From: Arthrobacter caoxuetaonis
GTDB taxonomy: Bacteria; Actinomycetota; Actinomycetes; Actinomycetales; Micrococcaceae
Assembly (NCBI RefSeq): GCF_023921125.1
Contig: NZ_CP099466.1
Location: forward strand, 248,001 to 312,000
Length of the DNA stretch: 64,000 nt
Direction of reading: 5' to 3'
Below the pieces are notes generated by a model that was not told the origin of the DNA, searched no databases, and was given only the letters and a program-made list of their open reading frames with translations. Made by a program: the position numbers and the translations under genes. Numbering within the stretch: the stretch's first letter is position 1; every line of letters begins with the position of its first letter. This document shows positions 7,932 to 15,288 of this stretch, one piece after another.

Positions 7932-8995
7932 GGTGAAATCCCCCCGGACAACTGGACGCTGGCAATGAGTTCGGCGGTGGCAGTAGCGGCGCCGTCGGCT
8001 GGAACGCGGACGACGCCGGCGAGCCAGGTTCCGCTGGCGGCCAGCGCCTCGCGCTGGCTGGGCAGGTCCCAGACCGGGCCGTCGTCCAGGTCCCGGACCA
8101 GGGCCACCACCCCGGCTGCGCCGGTCCGGCGGACTTCGGCGAGCAGGTGTTCGGTCCGTTCGGAGGCCAGGGACCTCGAGGCCGACGGCGGACGCTGCGC
8201 GTGCAGTTCAGCCAAGGCGCTGAAGGCCTCGCCGGGCGACGCGGCGTCTACCGTCTCCCCGAGCCAGGCGGCGTCACCGGCGTCGTGGTCTTCCCCGGCC
8301 ACCACGATCCCGGACTGCTCGAGCGCTTCATAGACGGTGGCATCCGGGTGCGAACTGCCGGTCATAAACACCGGCAGCATGGTTCCCGGCGCGGGTGCTG
8401 CGGCAGCCTGCTCGTCGAGGACCGCATCGATCGCAGCCAGAGCCTGCTCCGGCGGCATTTGGGCCGCAGCCGCGTAACACCGGAGGGCGGCGCTTCCGGA
8501 GAGGACGCCCTTTATACGCAGGTCCCGCACGTGCCCGAGAGCCCCGGCCAGGGGCTTCTCCCGGGCGGCGGCGTCGGACAGGGAACTGGCATCAACAGCC
8601 TGCCCGGTGCATCCGGAAACGAATCCAGCCAGCCGCTCGTACTGCCGGGCAACGAAGAGGTTCACATGCTGGCCGCCGCCGCGGGGCGTATCCAGCAACT
8701 GGACCGGATACGGGATGCGCCCGCGTTCGGCCAGCAGGCGCAGCACGTAGTACACCCGGAGGTTCGCCGCGGAGTCGTTGCAGACCACCAGCCCGGCCAG
8801 ATCGTCATGGAGTCCGGACAGGACACCGTCCAGCACCCGGGCCGCCACGACGTCGGCTGCCCCAAGTAATTCAGCCGCTTCCCGAGAGACGTCCCCGTTC
8901 CATGCACCGAACAGCCGCACCGGTGTCGCACCCGCGGCCAGGATGATCTGCCGGGGCGCGTCCGCTCCGACTATCCCGATCCGGGGCACGGTCAC
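7928..8995 (-). CDS. Second 2-hydroxyacyl-CoA dehydratase-like subunit, divergent
   Basis: A 355-residue partner of the protein encoded immediately downstream. IILAAGATPVRLFG near residues 17-30 matches the family's 'eeliiAAGa.PvRl' segment, but the usual Cys is Phe29. DLAGLVVCNDSAANLRVYYVLR (about 65-86) matches the central subdomain, with Cys72 shifted from the customary CD position. Two related subunits encoded head to tail are normal for this family (alpha/beta heterodimer). The start overlaps the CoA-transferase stop by 4 bp. Together with the partner it may act on a CoA thioester made by the CaiB-like enzyme, but without the standard cluster ligands the chemistry should not be assumed. 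Confidence 0.68.
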   Translation of the reverse strand: MTVPRIGIVGADAPRQIILAAGATPVRLFGAWNGDVSREAAELLGAADVVAARVLDGVLSGLHDDLAGLVVCNDSAANLRVYYVLRLLAERGRIPYPVQLLDTPRGGGQHVNLFVARQYERLAGFVSGCTGQAVDASSLSDAAAREKPLAGALGHVRDLRIKGVLSGSAALRCYAAAAQMPPEQALAAIDAVLDEQAAAAPAPGTMLPVFMTGSSHPDATVYEALEQSGIVVAGEDHDAGDAAWLGETVDAASPGEAFSALAELHAQRPPSASRSLASERTEHLLAEVRRTGAAGVVALVRDLDDGPVWDLPSQREALAASGTWLAGVVRVPADGAATATAELIASVQLSGGISP

Positions 8996-10233
8996 AACAC
9001 ACCCGCGGAGCGCAGGTTCTCGATCCGGTCGGAGTCATAGCCCAGGGACTTCAGGACGACGTCCGTGTGCTCGCCCAGGTACGGGGCCGGTGCGTCCAGT
9101 GTGGTGCGGCTGCCGGAGAGGACCATGGGCAGGCCCGACCCGAGGAGGCCGTCAAAGTGGCCGAACTTGGGATGGACCAGCGGGACCACCTCGCCCCGGG
9201 AGAGCACCAGTGGGTCGCGGACGGCTTCGGCCGTGGTTCGGACCGGTGCCGCAGGAGCGCCGTTGGAAGTGAGTGCCTCCAGCACCTCGTCCAAGGGTTT
9301 CTCGGCGGCCCACCCGGCAATCAGCCCGTGGAGGCGGTCCGCGTTGGCCACCCGGGCATCACGGGAGCCGAAATCCTCGGAGTCCAGCAGATCGGTACGC
9401 TCGATGGCTTTGAGGACGCCCGCAGCAAACTGGTCCGTGGGTGCGCAGATCGCGAAGTACCCGTCGGCCGCGCGGAACGTGCCGAACGGTGCCAGGCGGG
9501 GAACGTAGGCGCCGGTGCGCAGCGGGAAGCCCACGGATTCAAGGGCGTCAAAGGGTTCGCAGGCCACCATCGAGGTCAGCGCCCCGAGCATCGACACGTC
9601 CACGTGCTGTCCCTGGCCGGTGTGCTCAGCCTGCAGCAAAGCGCTCAGGGTGCCGATGACCGCGAAGAGCGGAGCGGACAGGTCGCCGATCGGCAGGCCA
9701 AAGCGCACCGGTGGCTGCCCGGGTTCCCCGGCAGTCATCATGACGCCGCTGAGCGCCTGGACGATGGTGTCCATCGCCTTCCGGTCCCCGTTCTCCGTGC
9801 CGGCGCCGAAACCGCTGATGGAGGTGTAGACGAGTTTCTCGTTGAGGTGTCGCACGCTCGCGTAGTCGATGCCGAGACGTTTGGTGACGCCGGCGCTGTA
9901 GTTCTCCACGACGATGTCCGCTTCGGCGATGAGGTCGAACAATACCTGCTTGCTCTCCGGGTGCTTCAGGTTCAGTGTCACTGATTCCTTGCCCCGGCCC
10001 CGGAGCATCATCGAGACGGACATGTCGTCTTCCGACGTCCGGCGGACGTTGAGGCCCTGGGCGGTGACATAGGGGGAGTTGTTGCGCGAGGAGTCCCCGC
10101 CGCGGGTGGGGTTCTCCACCTTGATGACGCGGGCGCCCAGCCCGGCCAGCAGCAGGGTGGCGTAGGGGCCGGCCAGCGCCGTCGTCAGGTCAATAACTGT
10201 CTTGCCCGCCAGCGGTTTGGTCTCAGTGCTCAT
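8992..10233 (-). CDS. CaiB/BaiF-family (class III) CoA transferase
   Basis: A 413-residue class III CoA transferase, moving CoA between carboxylic acids through a covalent aspartyl intermediate. Landmarks: VIDLTTALAGPYATLLLAGLGARVIKVE at the N-terminus, NLKHPESK, the VENYSAGV segment, and the MDTIVQALSG block in which Asp155 is the predicted nucleophile. The C-terminal PAAPVRTTAEAVRDP and GEHTDVVL segments complete the fold. The gene starts one base into the CapA-like stop and overlaps the dehydratase-like gene by 4 bp, so all are co-translated. It probably activates the imported or processed acid for the two downstream dehydratase-like proteins; donor and acceptor are unknown. Confidence 0.92.
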   Translation of the reverse strand: MSTETKPLAGKTVIDLTTALAGPYATLLLAGLGARVIKVENPTRGGDSSRNNSPYVTAQGLNVRRTSEDDMSVSMMLRGRGKESVTLNLKHPESKQVLFDLIAEADIVVENYSAGVTKRLGIDYASVRHLNEKLVYTSISGFGAGTENGDRKAMDTIVQALSGVMMTAGEPGQPPVRFGLPIGDLSAPLFAVIGTLSALLQAEHTGQGQHVDVSMLGALTSMVACEPFDALESVGFPLRTGAYVPRLAPFGTFRAADGYFAICAPTDQFAAGVLKAIERTDLLDSEDFGSRDARVANADRLHGLIAGWAAEKPLDEVLEALTSNGAPAAPVRTTAEAVRDPLVLSRGEVVPLVHPKFGHFDGLLGSGLPMVLSGSRTTLDAPAPYLGEHTDVVLKSLGYDSDRIENLRSAGVL

Positions 10234-11375
10234 CAGGGTGTCTCCTTCAAGTGAACGGTCAGCCGGTCTCCTGCCCAGTTCAGGACAGTGTCCAGACCGG
10301 CTTCCCGGGTAATGCTCTTTATGTAGTCGCCCACCTGTTCCCCGCCGTCGGCGCGGGTCAGCGGAACCGGCCGGGCGTCGTCGTCGATCCAGCAGGGAAT
10401 GACCTCGGCGCCTACGCGCCCGTCGGGTCCCAAGGTGATGACGGCGATCAGGGTGTTCCGGCTCTCGGGGTGGAACGGGTAATCAGGCATGGCGGGATCC
10501 GGCTGGAACCCGAACAGGCGGGTCCTTTCACGGGCCCAGGCCCGCCGCTCGGGTGAATCGCCCGGCGCGCCGCCCAGCGCCCGCGTCACGGTGGCGAAAT
10601 TGCCCAGACCGTGGAAGATCGGGCGGCCGCGGTAGGCCTCCACACCCTTGAGGATGTGGGCGTGGTGCGCCAGGACAGCCACCGCGCCGGCGTCGATTGC
10701 CGCATGGGCGATCTCATACTGGTACTGCGCGATCTCCACGGGCTGGTGGACCAGCCCCTGGTGCAGGGCTACGACGACGGTGGCACCCTGGCGCACGTGG
10801 CTCGCCACCTGTTCGGTGAACGCTGCCAGGGACCGCGGCTCGGCGAAAGTGTAGGTACGCGGCGGGCCGCCGGGGTTGGCGCCACGCGGTTCGTAGTGCG
10901 TGACGACCTCTACCCAGGCGCAGCCGGCCTTGGCGCTGCCTGCCCAGGACTCCTTGGGTCCCACGCAGTTGACGCTGAGCACGATGACCTGCCGGCCGGC
11001 GTGTTCAGTGACCGACGGTTCCCATGCTTCCCCAAGGTTGCGTCCGGCGCCGGTGGTGGCCATGCCCCGGTCGCGGCAGTGCCGCCGGGTGTCCTCGATT
11101 CCGGCTTCGCCGAAGTCGTACACGTGGTTCCCGGCCAGGGTGAGGACGTCGAATCCCGCGGCGGCCACGGCGTCCAGGGCCGACGGCGGGGCCGGTAGTG
11201 CGGGCACGTCCGAGGAAGCCGTGGTGGTGGAGTTGGTGTGCGGGACCTCGAGGTGGCCTATGACAATATCTGCTTCGGCCAGCACGGGGGCAACGGCGCT
11301 GAAGAGGGAGGTGGCGTCTTTCCGCTCCAGGACCAGATCCCCGGTGGCCATCAGGGTGGTAGTTGTTTCGGTCAC
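10233..11375 (-). CDS. CapA-family metallophosphatase-like protein, cytoplasmic
   Basis: A 380-residue CapA/PgsA-type protein with the calcineurin-like metal motifs: GDLVLER (12-18), GHLEVP (40-45), LAGNHVYDFGEAG (80-92, with Asn83, His84 and Asp87), HQGLV, and AHHAHILKGVEAYRGRPIFHGLGNF. CapA is best known from poly-gamma-glutamate capsule synthesis, where it is membrane-bound. This protein has no signal peptide or membrane segment and starts directly with the catalytic strand, so it is probably cytoplasmic. It is locked by overlaps between the transporter ATPase and the CoA transferase. A role as hydrolase of a phospho-, amide- or gamma-glutamyl-type compound in the same pathway is an inference. 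Confidence 0.85.
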   Translation of the reverse strand: MTETTTTLMATGDLVLERKDATSLFSAVAPVLAEADIVIGHLEVPHTNSTTTASSDVPALPAPPSALDAVAAAGFDVLTLAGNHVYDFGEAGIEDTRRHCRDRGMATTGAGRNLGEAWEPSVTEHAGRQVIVLSVNCVGPKESWAGSAKAGCAWVEVVTHYEPRGANPGGPPRTYTFAEPRSLAAFTEQVASHVRQGATVVVALHQGLVHQPVEIAQYQYEIAHAAIDAGAVAVLAHHAHILKGVEAYRGRPIFHGLGNFATVTRALGGAPGDSPERRAWARERTRLFGFQPDPAMPDYPFHPESRNTLIAVITLGPDGRVGAEVIPCWIDDDARPVPLTRADGGEQVGDYIKSITREAGLDTVLNWAGDRLTVHLKETP

Positions 11376-12214
11376 TGCTGCTCGTCGTTCCTGCGCATTG
11401 AGCGGGCAAGGAAGGAGCGCAGCCGGTCAGTCTGCGGGTTGCGGAAGAATGCCTCTGCGGGACGGTCTTCGATGACGCGGCCATCGGCCATGAACACGCA
11501 GCGGTCCGCGACCTCGCGGGCGAACTCCATCTCATGGGTGACCACCACCATGGTCCGTCCCGAGGCGGCCAGGGACTTCATGGTCTGCAGCACTTCATCG
11601 ATCAGTTCCGGGTCCAGGGCGCTGGTCGGTTCATCGAAGAGCAGGACGCGCGGTTCGACGGCCACCGCACGGGCGATCGCGACCCGCTGCTGCTGGCCGC
11701 CGGAAAGCTGCCGCGGGTAGGCGGTGGCCTTGTCCGAAAGGCCCACCTTCTCCAGCAGGTCCAGTGCCTGCGCCTTGGCTTTGGCCGGGGCAATGCCGTG
11801 CACGGCGATGGGGGCCTCGGTGACGTTGCGCAGCACGGTCCAGTGCGGGAACAGATTGAACTGCTGGAACACCATGCTCATCCGGCGGCGCTGGGCCCGG
11901 ACACCGGCATCGGTCAGCGGGCGCAGGACCTTTCCCTGTTCGAAGCCAAGCAGTTCCCCGTCCAGGTACATGGCGCCGCCGTCGATGGTCTCCAGCTGGT
12001 CCAGGCAGCGAACGAGCGTTGACTTGCCGGAGCCCGACGGGCCCAGGACAGCCACAACCTCGCCCTCATTGACGGTGAGATCGATGCCGTCCAGGGCTGT
12101 ATGGTCGCCGAAGCGCTTACGCAGGCCCACTACTTCGAGGACGGGGCGGGTCGCCGTCGCCGGTGCGGTGCCCGCGGCACCTGCCCCGTTCGAGGACTGT
12201 GCGGTGTTCATCAT
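11372..12214 (-). CDS. Polar amino-acid ABC transporter, ATP-binding subunit
   Basis: A 280-residue ATPase of the GlnQ/HisP group. Walker A GPSGSGKST at 58-66, Q-loop in MVFQQFNLFPHWTVL (about 114-128), signature LSGGQQQR at 170-177, Walker [12 protein letters not shown] at 191-201, and the H-loop in VVTHEMEFAREVADR. The FNLFPH motif is typical of amino-acid importers. About 25 extra N-terminal residues rich in Ala and Thr precede the first strand; a shorter start is possible. It overlaps the permease and the CapA-like gene by 4 bp each, so it belongs to the same import-and-degradation operon. Confidence 0.94.
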   Translation of the reverse strand: MMNTAQSSNGAGAAGTAPATATRPVLEVVGLRKRFGDHTALDGIDLTVNEGEVVAVLGPSGSGKSTLVRCLDQLETIDGGAMYLDGELLGFEQGKVLRPLTDAGVRAQRRRMSMVFQQFNLFPHWTVLRNVTEAPIAVHGIAPAKAKAQALDLLEKVGLSDKATAYPRQLSGGQQQRVAIARAVAVEPRVLLFDEPTSALDPELIDEVLQTMKSLAASGRTMVVVTHEMEFAREVADRCVFMADGRVIEDRPAEAFFRNPQTDRLRSFLARSMRRNDEQQ

Positions 12215-13173
12215 TGGTTCTCCTGGGTCCGGATCGCGGCTGTAGTACCGGCGGCGGCGACGGGCTTGGAACTGGCGGTTGCCTTGGGCGCGTGGCGGGT
12301 GGCACCGCGGCCGTAGTACTCCTCGACGCGGCGCTGGAAGAAGGTCAGGATCGTGACGGCCACGAGGTACCAGATCACGGCCACGATCAGCATGGGCACC
12401 ACGTCATAGGTGCGGTTGTAAATGACTTGGACCGCGTGCAGCAGGTCCCCCATGGCGATCACGCTTACCAGGGACGTGCCCTTCAAGGTGGCGATGATCT
12501 GGGAGCCGGTCGGCGGAATGATCACGCGCATGGCCTGCGGCATCACAATCCGGGTGAAGGAGTGCCAGCGGCTGAAGCCCATGGCTGCGGCGGCGTCGTG
12601 CTGTCCCTGGTCCACGGACAGGATGCCCGCGCGGATGATCTCCGCCATGTAGGCGGCCTCGTGCAGCGAGAGGCCGATGATGGCGGCTGTCAGCGGCGTG
12701 ATGAGGTCGTTGGTGGACCAGCTGAAGAACTCAGGGCCGAACGGCACCCCCACGGCGATGCGGGGGACCAGGTAGGCGAGGTTGAACCAGAAGATCAGCT
12801 GGACCAGCGGAGGGACCCCTCGGAAGAAGCCCACAAAGGCCATGCATGCCACACGGACGGGCCAGTAGTCGCTCAGCTGTCCTGCGGCCAGCAGGGTGCC
12901 CAGCAGTGTGCCGATCACCATGGTTACCACCATCAGCAGGACGCTGGTCACCAAACCGAGCAGCACGCTGGGAGCGAAAAGGTACTCAGCCACCACGGGC
13001 CATTCGAAGCGCTTATTGGTGATGAGGAAGTACAGGATGCCGCCGGCGACCAACAGGAGCAGGGCGGTGCCCAGAATGCGCAGCGGCCTGATCCGTGGAC
13101 GGGCCTGCGCCACGTCCACGGCGTTGGAGCGCACGGCCGGTCCGGAGGACATGGGGGTGTCCGTTACGCTCAT
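12211..13173 (-). CDS. Polar amino-acid ABC transporter, permease
   Basis: A 320-residue inner-membrane permease of the HisM/GlnP type. It has the conserved FFRGVPPLVQLIFWFNL segment, and an EAA loop ([32 protein letters not shown]) that docks on the ATPase. An N-terminal cytoplasmic extension of about 30 residues precedes the first helix. Only one permease is encoded, so it probably works as a homodimer. It overlaps the binding-protein gene by 4 bp. The transporter is closely similar in layout to the second set at 46.6-49.3 kb. Confidence 0.94.
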   Translation of the reverse strand: MSVTDTPMSSGPAVRSNAVDVAQARPRIRPLRILGTALLLLVAGGILYFLITNKRFEWPVVAEYLFAPSVLLGLVTSVLLMVVTMVIGTLLGTLLAAGQLSDYWPVRVACMAFVGFFRGVPPLVQLIFWFNLAYLVPRIAVGVPFGPEFFSWSTNDLITPLTAAIIGLSLHEAAYMAEIIRAGILSVDQGQHDAAAAMGFSRWHSFTRIVMPQAMRVIIPPTGSQIIATLKGTSLVSVIAMGDLLHAVQVIYNRTYDVVPMLIVAVIWYLVAVTILTFFQRRVEEYYGRGATRHAPKATASSKPVAAAGTTAAIRTQENQ

Positions 13174-14114
13174 TTGCCGGACTCACCCGCGGTCATTGGG
13201 TTCAGCGTGGGGCTCTCCACCGTGACGTCGTCAAGCTTCCACTCGGACATGATCCGGTCATATTCACCGTTCTCGAAGATGCCCTCGAAGGCGGCAAGCA
13301 TGGCCGGAGCGAGTTCGTTGTCCTTCGGCATAAACAGTGCGAGCTGGTCCACGCCGGCTCCCTGCTCGTCGGTCTGCACCAGGAACTCGAAAGTGCCCTC
13401 GTCCTTTGACTGCACGTCGAGCGCGGCGGTCTGCGTGGTGCCCGCGTAGTCCGCGCGGTCGGACTGGACAGCGAGAATGGTGGAGTTGGTGTCCTTGAGG
13501 CCTACGAACTCGGGGGCATCAAGTCCCTTTTCAGCGCACCATTCGGCATAACGCTCCAGCTGGCTCTCGGTCACTGATCCGGTGACCCCGGCTACGCGGG
13601 CGCCGCAGAGATCCTCGTGAGCATCGAGATCGTCCTTCCGTTCCGCAAGGTAGAGGTATGAGGTGCGGGTGGTCATCCAGACGACGGCGTCGAAGTCAGC
13701 CTCCCGCTCGAGCGTGGTGCGGGTCGGGCCGTTGAAGGCGTCGTAGCGGCCGGAGAGCATTCCCGTGAGCATGGCATCCAGGCCGGACGCTGTCTGGACG
13801 GCAAACGGGACGCCCAGCTGCTCGGAGAGAGCGGCCTGGATGTCCGGGTCAATACCGGTGATGTCGCCATTCTGCTGGAGCGTCCGGTACGGCGGGTGAG
13901 TGTCTCCGGCGATGTTGATGACGCCTGCGGACTTGATGGCTTCCGGCAGCTGGTCATAGACCGGCGCTTCGGTGTTGACCTCGCCCGCAGCAACACTGCT
14001 GCCTTGGCTGGCTGTAGGTTCGCTGTCGCTGTCGCCGCCTGCCGCCGAACAGGACGCCAGGGCGAGCAGGGCAGCGCCGGCAACGGCGACGGTGCTGAAA
14101 CGGTTGAGCTTCAT
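13170..14114 (-). CDS. Amino-acid ABC transporter substrate-binding lipoprotein
   Basis: First gene of the leftward operon, 314 residues. The N-terminus is a lipoprotein signal (KLNRF, hydrophobic core, LALASC with Cys22). The mature part is a family-3 solute-binding protein: INIAGDTHPPYRTLQQNGDITGIDPDIQAALSEQLGV, then the hinge segments DAFNGPTRTTLERE and CGARVAGVTGS. The start at 14114 is set by AGGAG 6 nt upstream; an ATG at 14189 lacks a ribosome site and would spoil the signal peptide. Ligands of this family are usually amino acids or related acids; the substrate here should be the starting compound of the operon's pathway. Confidence 0.93.
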   Translation of the reverse strand: MKLNRFSTVAVAGAALLALASCSAAGGDSDSEPTASQGSSVAAGEVNTEAPVYDQLPEAIKSAGVINIAGDTHPPYRTLQQNGDITGIDPDIQAALSEQLGVPFAVQTASGLDAMLTGMLSGRYDAFNGPTRTTLEREADFDAVVWMTTRTSYLYLAERKDDLDAHEDLCGARVAGVTGSVTESQLERYAEWCAEKGLDAPEFVGLKDTNSTILAVQSDRADYAGTTQTAALDVQSKDEGTFEFLVQTDEQGAGVDQLALFMPKDNELAPAMLAAFEGIFENGEYDRIMSEWKLDDVTVESPTLNPMTAGESGK

Positions 14115-14421
14115 GGTGATCTCCTGAGTGTGAGCTGCATCACGGATCAAATATTCGATGAGAATATCATGCGGCTTGATATTAATCACGAAGTAATTTG
14201 CTCAATGACGACGGAGCTCTCACGGCAGTGCGGCGGGAGTTTGTCCACGAGTTGGAGCGCCCCGAGGAGCGCGGGTTGGCAGCTGCCGCGTGTCCGTCGT
14301 CGGAGGCTGAGGCACCTTCCGTCACGACGCCGTTGCCGGACGAACTGCCGTATCCGCTCGATGACGGTCGGGATCGGTCTTCTCCTATCCGGCACCCCTC
14401 GGGGCGGTTAGCGTGGAAAGC
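14115..14421. other. Divergent control region, about 307 bp
   Basis: The AT-rich left half carries two palindromes listed separately and the promoter of the leftward transporter operon. The right half is GC-rich and open in several frames (for example about 14198-14395 on both strands), with no recognisable product. The rightward GyrI-like gene begins at 14422. Confidence 0.5.
14151..14188. promoter_or_regulatory. Paired operator candidates of the transporter/dehydratase operon
   Basis: Two inverted repeats lie in an AT-rich island upstream of the binding-protein gene: ATATTC-N5-GAATAT (14151-14167) and TGAT-N4-ATCA (14177-14188). Their position 37-74 bp upstream of the start suits a repressor or activator site. 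The regulator is unknown; GATATTC also occurs just before the MarR gene (about 4829-4835). Confidence 0.4.
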
Positions 14422-14880
14422 ATGACCCACATTCGGATCACTGAACACCCAGAGCAGGCGACGGCGGCCATCCGCGCGCAGGTGGCGATGGCCGAACTGG
14501 CCGACTTCTTCTCGCACGCGTTCTCGGACACCATGGCGGTTCTGCAGAAACAGGGTGTGCAACCTGTGGGTCCGCCGTTCGGCAAGTACTACGGGCAGCC
14601 CGGGGTCCAGGTCGACGTCGAAGCTGGATTCCCCGTTGCTGGCGCCATCGAACCTGCCGGGAACGTTGTGCCAGGAGAACTGCCCGCCGGCAGGGTTGTC
14701 GAGGCGACTCACATCGGGCCGTTCGATACCCTGGCAAACACCTACGCGGATGTTGAGAGCTTCTTCGTGCAGCACAAGCTCAAGCCCAGTGCGGTGATGT
14801 GGGAGAACTACCTCGCTGATCCCGAAACCGAGCAGAGCCCGGAGAATGCGCGCACCCAAATCTGCTGGCCGGTCGATTGA
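14422..14880 (+). CDS. GyrI-like / effector-binding-domain protein
   Basis: A 152-residue stand-alone GyrI-like domain, the small-molecule-binding fold also found at the C-terminus of BmrR and some AraC regulators. Features: ATAAIRAQVAMAELADFFSHAF (first half-repeat), QPVGPPFGKYYG, a central VDVEAGFPV strand, GRVVEATHIGPFDTLANTY (second half-repeat) and VMWENYLADPETEQ with the conserved Trp-Glu pair. Such proteins bind hydrophobic or cationic ligands and some hydrolyse or sequester toxins; none can be named here. ATG at 14422 is preferred over GTG at 14413. A decayed copy of its 3' end is at 4641-4740. Confidence 0.85.
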   Translation: MTHIRITEHPEQATAAIRAQVAMAELADFFSHAFSDTMAVLQKQGVQPVGPPFGKYYGQPGVQVDVEAGFPVAGAIEPAGNVVPGELPAGRVVEATHIGPFDTLANTYADVESFFVQHKLKPSAVMWENYLADPETEQSPENARTQICWPVD

Positions 14881-14892
14881 TTCCGGGAGCCT

Positions 14893-14924
14893 GGGGAAGG
14901 GTGCGGGCTAGGCGCCCCTACCCC
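14893..14924. terminator. Weak G/C hairpin between convergent genes
   Basis: GGGG-AAGGG-TGC opposite a GCG-CCCC-TACCCC arm forms an imperfect stem between the ends of the GyrI-like gene and the small membrane protein. There is no T-run; a shared terminator is only a possibility. Confidence 0.25.
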
Positions 14925-15114
14925 GGCGCTGCGGCCGGAGGAGGACGACGGCCGTTCCCAGGGCAGCAGTAAGGATTCCCAGCACTGCGGCGAGCCAGAG
15001 CTGACCTGGGCCGGGCGAGTCGAAAAGTGCCGGAATATTCAGGATGAGAGCTGCTGCTGCCAGCGACATTGCGAGCAACAAGCTGATGAATACCCGGTTC
15101 GATTTGTTGTGCAT
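14908..15114 (-). CDS. Small two-helix membrane protein
   Basis: A 68-residue protein with two predicted membrane helices (about residues 8-28 and 38-60) joined by a short DSPGPG turn, and a basic tail QRRGRG. No family is recognised. Two adjacent ATG codons exist (15117 and 15114); the second has AAGGA at the better distance of 5 nt. It is convergent with the GyrI-like gene and may be the last gene of the leftward DUF3090 group, though 174 bp separate them. Confidence 0.6.
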   Translation of the reverse strand: MHNKSNRVFISLLLAMSLAAAALILNIPALFDSPGPGQLWLAAVLGILTAALGTAVVLLRPQRRGRGA

Positions 15115-15288
15115 CAATGATCCTTTGCTGGGGCCGAATAATGCAGGCTTGTTCGCTGGGACAGTCAGCGCCGGGCTGCGGCGGGCGCCGGTGGTGGCTG
15201 TCTGGCCACCCTAGATGCCGGAGGAACAGACCTCAAACCCTGCCCACGAAGTGGTGCCGGCGGGCGACGTCATCTTCGTCAGGCTTCG

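Noticed and set aside
6693-8995. Anaerobic benzoyl-CoA or glutarate fermentation genes
   Set aside because: Cluster cysteines are missing, there is no activator ATPase, ferredoxin or ring-cleavage gene, and the setting is an aerobe.
12163-13449. Rightward 428-codon frame opposite the permease and binding-protein genes
   Set aside because: His/Gly/Asp/Gln-rich antisense shadow produced by GC-biased codons of the real permease.
14198-14425. Short rightward frame before the GyrI-like gene
   Set aside because: No ribosome site or homologue recognised; the minus strand is equally open there, as expected from base composition.
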